DNA from: Kiloniella litopenaei
GTDB taxonomy: Bacteria > Pseudomonadota > Alphaproteobacteria > Kiloniellales > Kiloniellaceae
Length of the DNA: 64,000 nucleotides
NCBI RefSeq assembly: GCF_000982415.1
Contig: NZ_LANI01000005.1
Coordinates: 62,001 to 126,000, forward strand
Reading direction: 5' to 3'
Both the position numbers and the translations under genes were made by a program. Under the pieces are notes generated by a model. The model was not told where the DNA came from, searched no databases, and saw only the letters and a list, made by a program, of their open reading frames with translations. Of the stretch, positions 1 to 7,809 are shown one piece after another. The first letter of the stretch is position 1. Each line of letters opens with the position of its first letter.

Positions 1-1
1 T

Positions 2-400
2 CAGGGTTTTCTGGATTGGCCGGGTCTAGCCCGCGCGGTCAGGTCAAAATTGTTGAGCCTACGCGAAGAGGATTTCACCACAGCAGCGCAGTTGATGGGC
101 GCTTCACATGCAAGAATTATTGGCAAACACCTTTTACCATCTTTCAGCAGCCATCTTATTGCCTCTGCAACCCTGGCCATTCCCATGATGATACTGGGTG
201 AAACCAGCTTGTCTTTCCTTGGTCTTGGTCTAAGAGCACCCATCACATCTTGGGGCGTATTGCTAAACGAAGCGCAAAATATTAGTGCTGTTGTTCTATA
301 TCCATGGCTGCTGTTACCCGTACAGCCTGTGGTATTGGTCGTACTCTGTTATAATTTCTTGGGTGACGGACTGCGTGATGCAGCAGATCCCTATAAGTAA
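2..400 (+). CDS. ABC transporter permease, DppC/OppC family (3' part)
   Basis: Partial gene, open from the left edge, 132 residues. It is the C-terminal part of an inner-membrane permease of a peptide/nickel-type ABC importer. The EAA loop that contacts the ATPase is visible early (AAQLMGAS, then IIGKHLLP). Two hydrophobic segments follow (IASATLAIPMMILGETSLSF and VVLYPWLLLPVQPVVLVVL). The ending NFLGDGLRDAADP is the hallmark C-terminus of DppC/OppC-type permeases. The substrate cannot be told from this fragment, because the binding protein and the ATPases would lie to the left of the window or elsewhere. Nothing follows it on this strand: the next gene is convergent, ending at 439. Family call is strong; substrate unknown. 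Confidence 0.9.
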   Translation, partial: QGFLDWPGLARAVRSKLLSLREEDFTTAAQLMGASHARIIGKHLLPSFSSHLIASATLAIPMMILGETSLSFLGLGLRAPITSWGVLLNEAQNISAVVLYPWLLLPVQPVVLVVLCYNFLGDGLRDAADPYK

Positions 401-438
401 CTTTTAGTGTGGTGAGAAATGATTATTGCTCACCACAC

Positions 439-1767
439 TTAGTTCGCGATAACCACCAGATCCATTGCTTCGGTAACACCCATAACCTGACTTTTCTCCA
501 GTACCTTTGGCTCTAATAAAGGCTGATATCCTTGTTCAAGTGCTCTCTGATAGGTCGTGTGGTCTGAAATAGCGCGTGCACCAACGTCTTTATTGTGCTT
601 TTCAAGCTTTGCAGACAAGTTCACAGCGTCACCAATTACCGTATATTCCAAACGTGTATCATCACCCACAGCCCCAAAGAGAACGGGTCCAACCGCTATT
701 GATCCATTTACCAACGGGGCTTCTTCACCGTTATCTCTTTGCCATGCCGCTGTTACATTCATCAACTCGTCCATGGCTCTTAAAGCGTCGGCCGCATAGG
801 TTTCCGAAGGAACAGAAGCACCAAAGGTTGCCATAATACCATCGCCCATAAACTTATCGATTGATCCGCCATGCTTTTGGATAATCGGAACACAAAGCTG
901 CTGATATTCAGCCAAAGTGCCCATGACAACCTCGGCAGATTCAACCGCTGCTAACTTTGTAAAGCCTCGCATATCCAAATTCATAATCGCAGCTTCGCGT
1001 CTTTCAGCACTTCCCACCATTATTTTATCTTTTGAATGGGCAATCTTTTTCGCAACTTCCGGGGAAAAGAAACGGGAAAGTTCTTGGGCAGCCTGTCGTT
1101 CAGAAACGGAATTGATCAACAAGGCCCGGGCACGCACAAGGGCAACAGCCAAAATAAGCGTTACAACCAGAATAGAGATTATCTTATCAAACTCTGCACC
1201 CAGAAGAATGGAATTTGACGTCATGTAATGCACATAATCACGCGTTATCATGCTGTCCATGGAATCCACAGAGACAACGTACATAATCATTATGCCCCAC
1301 CCCAAGGCCGCGAATAATCCAGCAATAACAACGAACTTTGCTTCAAACCGTAAGGCCCTGATGGCTATAAAAATAAATACATAAAGAAGTGTCGGCACTT
1401 TCAAATAAAAACTTGGGGGTTGATTGTACTGAATATGAAAGCTCCAGATCAGAACCATCAAAAGCGTCATATCAAACAATGCTGAAACGGCGAGCGACCA
1501 GTCAGGTAGATGAAAATTATAAGCCCAAACAATCCGAATGAGTGTCAAAACCAGATAAATGCTCAAGGCCCAGGGAACAGGAGCAAAGGTCACATCTTCG
1601 TTAAAGGTTTTAGGTGAAATCAGATAAAGGGACCCAAAAATAGAAACGACCCCCAGCTGAATCCAGCCAATCAATCGTTCTGTTTTATCTTCTTGCTCAT
1701 GAATGGCTTTCAAGACCCGCTCTGGCAGAGCTGTTTCATTGACCGGGCTAAACCATTTCATATTCAT
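439..1767 (-). CDS. membrane-bound class III adenylate/guanylate cyclase
   Basis: 442 residues. The N-terminal half carries about six hydrophobic segments (roughly residues 32-52, 63-83, 91-111, 123-141, 144-168 and 188-212), then a linker (AQELSRFFSPEVAKKI) and a C-terminal class III nucleotidyl cyclase domain from about residue 255. Metal-binding aspartates are visible at D265 (NLDMRGFT) and D309 (FMGDG). K305 and T376 at the purine-selecting positions fit the class IIIb adenylate cyclase pattern, so cAMP is the likely product. Of the transition-state pair, N383 is present but the arginine four residues later is K387 (AVNLSAKLE), which is unusual. It lies 125 bp downstream of the metallo-hydrolase gene in the same direction as the response regulator, so the three may be co-expressed. 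Start ATG at 1767; M3 is an alternative. Confidence 0.88.
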   Translation of the reverse strand: MNMKWFSPVNETALPERVLKAIHEQEDKTERLIGWIQLGVVSIFGSLYLISPKTFNEDVTFAPVPWALSIYLVLTLIRIVWAYNFHLPDWSLAVSALFDMTLLMVLIWSFHIQYNQPPSFYLKVPTLLYVFIFIAIRALRFEAKFVVIAGLFAALGWGIMIMYVVSVDSMDSMITRDYVHYMTSNSILLGAEFDKIISILVVTLILAVALVRARALLINSVSERQAAQELSRFFSPEVAKKIAHSKDKIMVGSAERREAAIMNLDMRGFTKLAAVESAEVVMGTLAEYQQLCVPIIQKHGGSIDKFMGDGIMATFGASVPSETYAADALRAMDELMNVTAAWQRDNGEEAPLVNGSIAVGPVLFGAVGDDTRLEYTVIGDAVNLSAKLEKHNKDVGARAISDHTTYQRALEQGYQPLLEPKVLEKSQVMGVTEAMDLVVIAN

Positions 1768-1892
1768 AATCCTGAATTTAAAACAACTGATTGTGGTCAG
1801 TTATGCGGTAAATTTAAAGAAATTCTGTTGTTTTATTCTACAGGAATATTGATCAAGCCATAGTCAGAATAATGTGATTCAGGGGTAAATTA

Positions 1893-2732
1893 TTATAGAC
1901 TAAGAACCAGGCCTTCTTTGGCAAACAAAGTGCCCGACCGTAATTTTTCTGCTTTCTCAGCTTCAATATCCAGAAAATCATCATTATGACAGGGGTCATG
2001 ATGAAAGGCGATTAATTGCTTAACATCAGCCTGTTCACATAAACGTACCCCTTCTTGCCAAGTAGAATGCCCCCAATCCTTGAATTTCGGGAACTCTTCA
2101 TCTGTATAGCTGCTGTCATAGACCATACAGTCAGCCCCTTGGACAAGTTCCAAAATCTGCCTATCCGGTACGCCCGGGGTATGTTCAGTATCCGTTATAT
2201 AACAAAAGGATTTGCCTTGATATTCCAAGCGATAGCCCGTTGCCCCATTTGGGTGATTCAAAGGGGTCGTACGAACCTTGAGCCCCGGATAAGGTTCTAA
2301 CGTTTCCCCCCCGTGAAAATCATGGAACGTTACATTTGCTGAAAATATCTTAGGTGGCACCGGAAACAAGGGTTCAGCCATATAACGGCACAAAATTTCA
2401 TGAAGATTGCTTTTTTGCTCTAATAAATGCCCCGCCCATAACCGCACTTTATTTTTAGGATAAAAATTCGGACCGAAAAAAGGCATGCCCATAATATGGT
2501 CATGGTGTGTATGTGAGAAAAAGATATCGATCTGCTGCTTATCACTCGCCGAACATATATTCTGCCCCAAAGACCGAATACCTGTACCCGCATCGAATAT
2601 AAAATGGTGATCTCCACAGCGAACCTCTACGCATGACGTATTCCCGCCATAGCGCCTGTGGCTGTTTTCCGGGCAAGGTATAGAACCTCTTACTCCCCAG
2701 AATTTCACTGTAAAATCACTCGTTGCCGACAC
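1893..2732 (-). CDS. MBL-fold metallo-hydrolase
   Basis: 279 residues. Metallo-beta-lactamase fold, with the signature HTHHDH at residues 74-79 binding two metal ions. Further ligands are likely in LNHPNG, ITDTEHT and AFHHDP towards the C-terminus. No signal peptide, so it is predicted to be cytoplasmic. The N-terminus (KFWGVRGSIPCP followed by RYGGNTSCVEV) marks a widespread subfamily usually annotated only as MBL-fold hydrolase, related to RNase Z and class II cyclic-nucleotide phosphodiesterases. The GTG start at 2732 is chosen because GGGAG lies about 8 bases upstream. It sits between the response regulator and the adenylate cyclase on the same strand. A role in cyclic-nucleotide turnover would fit that context but is inference only. 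Confidence 0.85.
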   Translation of the reverse strand: MSATSDFTVKFWGVRGSIPCPENSHRRYGGNTSCVEVRCGDHHFIFDAGTGIRSLGQNICSASDKQQIDIFFSHTHHDHIMGMPFFGPNFYPKNKVRLWAGHLLEQKSNLHEILCRYMAEPLFPVPPKIFSANVTFHDFHGGETLEPYPGLKVRTTPLNHPNGATGYRLEYQGKSFCYITDTEHTPGVPDRQILELVQGADCMVYDSSYTDEEFPKFKDWGHSTWQEGVRLCEQADVKQLIAFHHDPCHNDDFLDIEAEKAEKLRSGTLFAKEGLVLSL

Positions 2733-2796
2733 CTTTAATCTCCCGGCTATTTCATAGCCAAATGCAATAGTTCACAGATCCTTTGCCAAGATATCC

Positions 2797-3492
2797 CTAA
2801 GGCACCAAACGATAACCACCAGGCTCTGTTACTAATAACTTTGCATTCGATGGGTCGATTTCAATCTTTTGTCGTAATCTATAGACATGAGTTTCAAGCG
2901 TATGCGTGGTTACACCAGCATTATATCCCCATACTTCGTTAAGGAGAGTATCACGCCCGACAACCTGAGATCCCTTACGATACAAATACTTAAGAATAGA
3001 CGTCTCTTTTTCAGTCAGGCGAATTTTCTTTTGTGTTTCACCCTCGATAAGAATTTTTCCACTTGGCTGAAAAGTATAGGGCCCAATCGTAAAAACGGCA
3101 TCTTCACTCTGTTCATGCTGGCGAAGCTGGGCACGTAATCGAGCTAAAAGTACCCCGAGGCGAAACGGCTTGGTTATATAATCATTGGCACCGGCATCCA
3201 AACCAAGAATAGTGTCGGCATCTGATTCAGCCGCCGTCAACATTATAATAGGACTCTTCACCCCTGCCCGACGCATAAGGCGACAAACTTCACGTCCATC
3301 CATATCGGGAAGACCAACATCCAGCAAAATAGCATCATAGTAATCGTCTTTGGCCTTTTCCAGGCCTTCCATACCATTAACAGCTTCTGTTGTTTCAAAC
3401 TCTTCATGTAGATGCAGCTGCTCTCTTAACGATGAACGCAACGCGTCATCATCATCGATAAGCAATACTCTACGGCCGTTTGAAGTCGTCAT
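2797..3492 (-). CDS. OmpR/PhoB-type response regulator
   Basis: 231 residues. An N-terminal receiver domain has the acidic pocket (DDDD at 13-16), phospho-acceptor D58 in LLDVGLPDMDG, T86 and K108 (ITKPF). The C-terminal winged-helix DNA-binding domain is complete (LTEKETSILKYL, then the recognition-helix region THTLETHVYRLRQKI and the ending EPGGYRLV). It is therefore a DNA-binding transcription regulator switched by phosphorylation. No histidine kinase is next to it, so its partner must be encoded elsewhere. It is the first gene of a leftward group with the MBL hydrolase (64 bp gap) and the cyclase, and is preceded by a long AT-rich region with an inverted repeat. Target genes unknown. Confidence 0.93.
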   Translation of the reverse strand: MTTSNGRRVLLIDDDDALRSSLREQLHLHEEFETTEAVNGMEGLEKAKDDYYDAILLDVGLPDMDGREVCRLMRRAGVKSPIIMLTAAESDADTILGLDAGANDYITKPFRLGVLLARLRAQLRQHEQSEDAVFTIGPYTFQPSGKILIEGETQKKIRLTEKETSILKYLYRKGSQVVGRDTLLNEVWGYNAGVTTHTLETHVYRLRQKIEIDPSNAKLLVTEPGGYRLVP

Positions 3493-3611
3493 CCCATAGG
3501 CCCCTTATCTGTTTCCCTGTTTTACGACACAGTTTTTATTTCACTGTTTCATTATATTGCCGGATTTTCTATCCAAATCCATTATTTCCACAGCATTCAA
3601 ATAACCAGCTT

Positions 3612-3640
3612 TTATCTAAAAATAACACTTATTTAGATAA
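3612..3640. repeat. inverted repeat TTATCTAAA / TTTAGATAA
   Basis: Perfect 9-bp arms at 3612-3620 and 3632-3640, separated by 11 bases, in the AT-rich region about 120 bp upstream of the response-regulator start. The dyad could be an operator for the regulator itself, or a chance feature of AT-rich DNA. No T-run follows it, so a terminator is unlikely. Confidence 0.45.
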
Positions 3641-3648
3641 CACTCGCC

Positions 3649-3657
3649 TTATCCACA
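3649..3657 (+). promoter_or_regulatory. DnaA-box sequence TTATCCACA
   Basis: Exact match to the strong DnaA box, nine bases after the inverted repeat, in the AT-rich region upstream of the response regulator. A single box away from oriC may act as a DnaA-controlled promoter element or be fortuitous. Confidence 0.4.
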
Positions 3658-4155
3658 TTCAAGTTCACCTGATAAATCTATATTTTGGCATCAATTATAA
3701 AGGTGGCTATAAACAAAGAAGGTTACACTTTAGCTATCAAAATTATATATATGGTCTCATTTAGAGTTTACCCATATCAAGATATTTTATAGAAATTACA
3801 AATAGAAATTGATAAACAATCCGTGTGATCCCTAATATCATTGAATTAAAGTCACTTAATTCATGTAACCACCTGATTACCCAGCGTTTGTTACTAATAT
3901 TTACAAAAAATACTTTTAACTTTTTCCATCACATCTCGTAAAATGTCTAGGACTGTCGCAAATCCCTTATCACTGCTTCGTATTTTCACTCTTTCCATTC
4001 CTGCCACTTTGTTATAAGTGACCATGGGATTTAGACATTTATCTGGAATGTCAAAGCATCGGTTCCTAAATAATGAGCCGATCACTGTTCTTTGGTGATA
4101 TATTACCAAAGGCCGTGATTACCAATGTAACCAAGCCGGACGAAAGAACTGACCA

Positions 4156-5289
4156 GTGCCAGCGCTAGAAGAAAATGCCGCAAGGATCCTCCCTGCTGTT
4201 GAGCGGGCTATTGCAGAATTGCGCCGTGGAGCAGCCGTTATTGTTCAGCGCCCAGATGGACAATCTGCCCTAATTCAGGCATCAGAAACGTCTTCAGAAG
4301 AAAGCTTGAACGAGCTTCGGGAGATCAGCAATGCTGAACCTTGTCTTCTTTTGACGGCACGACGCGCAGCGGCAATTGGTATTAGCGAGGCAGAACCCCT
4401 GATCAACACGACCGAAGTTATCGCCTTTGCCTTGGACGGTATGTCTCCTGAAGCCGCGGCTTACCTCGCGGATCCCGTACATGACCCTTTGGGTATCAAT
4501 CTACGACATGATAACTTTCTGACGACCGAAGTTCCGGAAATATTGGCCCGAAACGCTGTACTTTTGACGAAACTGGCCTGCCTGCTTCCCGCAGCTCTTT
4601 TTGTAAATTTACCTGATGGTACTGACAAACAACTTGCAGAAGAACATAATCTTCTCGTCGTTTCAGCCGATGATATTTCCAGCTATCGCAGCACAGCGGC
4701 CTATAGCCTGAAAAAGGTTGCATCAGCTCAAGTTCCCCTTGAGATGGCCGAAAAGACAACTGTTGTTGCCTTCCGTCCCAAAGATGGTGGCACAGAACAC
4801 CTTGCACTGGTAATCGGTGATCCCGATCCAAATCAACCAACCCTTATCCGGCTGCACTCTGAATGTTTTACCGGTGATCTTCTTGGTAGCTTGCGGTGTG
4901 ATTGTGGTGACCAACTTCGCGGTGCCATTCGCCTTATGGAAGAACAAGGTGGGGGTATCCTCCTTTATCTTTCACAAGAAGGTCGTGGCATTGGCCTGAT
5001 GAACAAGTTACGAGCCTATGAACTTCAGGATAGGGGTGCTGATACGTCTGATGCCAACGAACTTGTCGGCTTTGATCCTGATGAGCGGGTTTATATCCCC
5101 GCCGCAGAAATGCTGCGCCAGCTAGGGTATGATGAGGTCAGACTTCTGACAAACAATCCGGAAAAAGCCACTTCCCTTATAGAATGTGGCATAGAAGTCA
5201 TTGAAATGGTCCCACACCACTTTCCTTCCAACGGACATAATGAGTTTTATCTCAAAACCAAAGCCACACGTTTTGGGCACAAACTTTAA
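4156..5289 (+). CDS. ribA: GTP cyclohydrolase II (RibA) with RibB-like N-terminal domain
   Basis: 377 residues from a GTG start. GTP cyclohydrolase II opens GTP to 2,5-diamino-6-ribosylamino-4(3H)-pyrimidinone 5'-phosphate, the first step of riboflavin synthesis. The C-terminal domain shows the zinc site C237-X10-C248-X-C250 and the following SQEGRGIGL motif, and ends with FPSNGHNEFYLKTK. The N-terminal 180 residues resemble the DHBP synthase (RibB) fold (ELRRGAAVIV, LLTARRAAAIG, NLRHDNFLTTEV) but lack the usual RibB acidic catalytic signature. This degenerate arrangement is common in alphaproteobacterial RibA, so DHBP synthase activity is not expected. It stands alone, away from other rib genes. 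Confidence 0.93.
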   Translation: MPALEENAARILPAVERAIAELRRGAAVIVQRPDGQSALIQASETSSEESLNELREISNAEPCLLLTARRAAAIGISEAEPLINTTEVIAFALDGMSPEAAAYLADPVHDPLGINLRHDNFLTTEVPEILARNAVLLTKLACLLPAALFVNLPDGTDKQLAEEHNLLVVSADDISSYRSTAAYSLKKVASAQVPLEMAEKTTVVAFRPKDGGTEHLALVIGDPDPNQPTLIRLHSECFTGDLLGSLRCDCGDQLRGAIRLMEEQGGGILLYLSQEGRGIGLMNKLRAYELQDRGADTSDANELVGFDPDERVYIPAAEMLRQLGYDEVRLLTNNPEKATSLIECGIEVIEMVPHHFPSNGHNEFYLKTKATRFGHKL

Positions 5290-5342
5290 AAAATATGCAC
5301 TTAAAGTATTAAATTAAAAGATGCTAACGCTGCATCGGCAAG

Positions 5343-5364
5343 CTTTTCCCCATTTCGGGAAAAG
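5343..5364 (+). terminator. hairpin after ribA
   Basis: Perfect 8-bp stem CTTTTCCC / GGGAAAAG with a 6-base loop, about 55 bases after the ribA stop. Only a weak T-rich tail follows, so it may be a weak terminator or an mRNA-stabilising hairpin. Confidence 0.4.
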
Positions 5365-5477
5365 TATTCCTGCCCGTTAAGAAAATTAAACCCAAAACAC
5401 GATACAAAAAGCCTAAATAAACTGGCCCGATCATTGCATTGATATTTTCGCATTAACGATCAGGTGTTATCAGGCTT

Positions 5478-6545
5478 ATGTTGGATCAGCTCTATTCTCA
5501 AAAAAACATCCCAAAGGGACAGATACGTTCCGCAGTTCATAATGGGCAAAATAATACAGATTCAAGATCTGAACACACTTCAGCGCCTTTTCCGCAATCA
5601 CAAAACGCCCAGATCCTTAAAGTAGCCCTATCCCAAGAGCATGTCCCGGAGAATCCGTTTAAAGGTGAACTGATAAAAACCAGCACCACAGATTCAAATA
5701 AAAAACTTGCAACAGAAGAAACAACACAACAGCAAAACATAAACGAGAACGACCAGAGTTTTGGCTTTTTTGATTTTCTGGACGTTATAAATCCTTTGCA
5801 ACATATCCCCGTAATTTCAACATTATACAGGGAAATAACGGGCGATGAAATCCAACCCGCAGCACGGGTGGTTGGGGGGATGATCTACGGGGGACCTTCC
5901 GGGTTTATTTCAGCCATCGCAAATTCGATTTCAGAAGAAACAACTGGCAAAGATATAGGCGAAAACATTCTGGAGGCTTTTCTGGGATCTGATGAAGAAG
6001 AAACCCCAGTTCAAGTAGCAGCGGTCGATCCTTTGTCCGAGAAGGCTCCACCGCCCTTATTCTCTCAGCTAGCTCCAGCAATCCCCCCAGCACCCTTACC
6101 AGCATCTGGGCAGCAACCACAGACTAATAATGCTCTAAATACCAGTGCTGCACCCTCTCCTCTTGAAGGGAAAGCAGCCCTAGCCGCTCTTTACGACGAT
6201 ATAACATCTACAACAACAGCATCACATCCTATTCAGGCATCATCAAATTCCCCTTCAAATTCCGATTTAATGATACAACAAGCGGCTTCTGAACCTCTCC
6301 CCCCTTCCAAACCCGGCAAATGGTTTCCACTCTCAGGCAGTAATGTTCTTATTGCACAAGCGTCACATTCCCCTCAGTCCATACCAACAAAAACGAGGAC
6401 ACAACAAATCACACCCGCTATAACTGCACCTGCCACTAACAACCTACCATCAGCCGAAGAAACAATTGCTGCGATTGAAAGTGATTTTGCCACGAACCTG
6501 TTAAACGGTCTGGATAAATATCAGGAACTAAAAAGCAATAATTGA
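5478..6545 (+). CDS. hypothetical protein, proline/alanine-rich with conserved-looking core
   Basis: 355 residues; I do not recognise a named family. Residues 1-85 are polar and look disordered. A compact segment at about 90-175 looks folded: FGFFDFLDVI, then a stretch with Gly-Gly-Met-Ile-Tyr-Gly-Gly and FISAIANSIS. The rest (about 185-320) is rich in Pro, Ala, Ser, Thr and Gln, like a flexible tether. The C-terminal 20 residues look helical. No signal peptide or transmembrane helix is evident, though the Gly-rich part of the core is mildly hydrophobic. ATG start at 5478. It is followed 85 bp later by the L,D-transpeptidase gene on the same strand. Function unknown. Confidence 0.75.
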   Translation: MLDQLYSQKNIPKGQIRSAVHNGQNNTDSRSEHTSAPFPQSQNAQILKVALSQEHVPENPFKGELIKTSTTDSNKKLATEETTQQQNINENDQSFGFFDFLDVINPLQHIPVISTLYREITGDEIQPAARVVGGMIYGGPSGFISAIANSISEETTGKDIGENILEAFLGSDEEETPVQVAAVDPLSEKAPPPLFSQLAPAIPPAPLPASGQQPQTNNALNTSAAPSPLEGKAALAALYDDITSTTTASHPIQASSNSPSNSDLMIQQAASEPLPPSKPGKWFPLSGSNVLIAQASHSPQSIPTKTRTQQITPAITAPATNNLPSAEETIAAIESDFATNLLNGLDKYQELKSNN

Positions 6546-6630
6546 AACCTCGACAATCCAGATTGAATATGTATGTTTGGCCCAAATTATATTTCTGGCT
6601 TACGACTAAAGACTGACTTCGGGCAAAGAC

Positions 6631-7161
6631 ATGGATCTCATCGTTCAATCAAGTAATGGCAAATGGCAGGCATCATTAGGTGACAAGACGTGGTCTTGCG
6701 CCATTGGCAAAAATGGTACCGTTCCCGCTAAAGAAAAAGTTGAGGGTGATGGCAAGACACCGATAGGAAGTTGGGCTTTAACAAAAATTCTCTATCGCGC
6801 AGATCGTATATCACTGGAACAAAGAAAAATGATAGGTAAGTCAATTGAAATTGCACCACTATGCCAAAGAGATGGATGGTGTGATGAGCCTGAGGATCCC
6901 TATTATAACAAAGCTGTCATTGTACCCTACACATCCAGCTACGAAGTCCTCTGGAAAGAGCAAGAAAACACCTATGATCTGATCGGCCTTCTCAGCCATA
7001 ATTCCAATCCAGTCATTCCAGGCTTGGGATCAGCAATTTTTCTGCATGTCGCAAAGCCAGATATGACCCCGACAGAAGGCTGTGTTGCCCTTGAGATCAA
7101 TGATCTCTTGGAGCTACTTTCTCTATTAGACAATGGATCAAAAATTAAGGTAATCGGGTAA
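6631..7161 (+). CDS. YkuD-family L,D-transpeptidase
   Basis: 176 residues. L,D-transpeptidase catalytic domain covering the whole protein: entry GKNGTVPAKEKVEGDGKTPIG, catalytic-site H139 (FLHVAKP) and nucleophile C151 in TPTEGCVAL. Such enzymes make or edit 3-3 peptidoglycan cross-links, or anchor proteins to the wall, through the active-site cysteine. This copy has no signal peptide from the ATG at 6631, as seen in a short subfamily whose cellular site is unclear. An upstream start giving an export signal is not visible. It follows the proline-rich unknown protein and precedes a lipoprotein gene, which suggests a loose envelope-related group. Confidence 0.85.
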   Translation: MDLIVQSSNGKWQASLGDKTWSCAIGKNGTVPAKEKVEGDGKTPIGSWALTKILYRADRISLEQRKMIGKSIEIAPLCQRDGWCDEPEDPYYNKAVIVPYTSSYEVLWKEQENTYDLIGLLSHNSNPVIPGLGSAIFLHVAKPDMTPTEGCVALEINDLLELLSLLDNGSKIKVIG

Positions 7162-7245
7162 CATCTTCTCAAAATGTCTGATGTATTTTTTCAGATTATC
7201 CCCATATTAAATAATTAAGAATGAAAATTTAAGAAAGCCCAAAGC

Positions 7246-7809
7246 ATGAAAAAGACTCTTTCTTATGTAACTATAAGCCTTTTACTGACAGGGTGTGCGG
7301 CCTCTGGCTATGACAGTCTTCGTTCTACTTACTATTCATTGGCATATACAAAAGGGGATGCCCTGTTAGCTGCAAATGGTCAGGCAATAAAAGTGAATGT
7401 TGTCTCTAAAGATGGGAAAGAAGCACTCGAGAAAAATGTTTCGACTGGCCTGAATAAATATGGTCCAAAGTGGCTTGACGCAAAGTATGCCCCCGCCTCT
7501 GCCATACAGAATAAAAGTCCCTATCAAATGAAATGGGCTTTTAATGTGCCTGAAAGTGGGAATGCAATCTCCATCTGCAGAGAAGATTACGATTCAAATC
7601 CAGAAAATTTTGCCATAAACAATACAAGCGTTGTTCTAGCAGCCTTTTGTGTAGATAACAGAACCCTAACAAGCTTAAGGGCACGGGTTTACTCTGCACC
7701 AGATACAGAAGAGTTTTCAAAGACCATCGGGCTTATCGGCAGAAAGCTGTTAACCACAACAAATCCAGAGAGATTTGATGACTGTACGAATTTCGATGAT
7801 TGTACTTAG
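7246..7809 (+). CDS. hypothetical lipoprotein
   Basis: 187 residues. An N-terminal lipoprotein signal ends in the lipobox LLTGC, with C17 as the lipidated residue, so the mature protein should be membrane-anchored. The remainder has no family I recognise. It is mixed alpha/beta in look with several cysteines (ICREDY, AAFCVDN). The last eleven residues are a direct repeat, FDDCT-N-FDDCT. Its stop codon overlaps the stop of the convergent PLP-homeostasis gene by four bases. Function unknown. Confidence 0.75.
   Translation: MKKTLSYVTISLLLTGCAASGYDSLRSTYYSLAYTKGDALLAANGQAIKVNVVSKDGKEALEKNVSTGLNKYGPKWLDAKYAPASAIQNKSPYQMKWAFNVPESGNAISICREDYDSNPENFAINNTSVVLAAFCVDNRTLTSLRARVYSAPDTEEFSKTIGLIGRKLLTTTNPERFDDCTNFDDCT

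Larger units (their letters stand above)
3493..4155. other. 663-bp AT-rich intergenic region
   Basis: Lies between the divergent response regulator and ribA genes. I see no convincing gene in it. The part from about 3530 to 3890 is very AT-rich and holds a 9-bp inverted repeat (3612-3640) and a perfect DnaA-box sequence (3649-3657). A 71-codon leftward reading frame at 3894-4109 starts with TTG and shows no recognisable motif. Confidence 0.6.

Noticed and set aside
3894-4109. 71-codon leftward frame upstream of ribA
   Set aside because: TTG start, no ribosome site or recognisable domain; kept only as a remote possibility.
4156-5289. RibA as a bifunctional RibBA
   Set aside because: The N-terminal domain lacks the usual DHBP-synthase acidic signature, so only GTP cyclohydrolase II is claimed.
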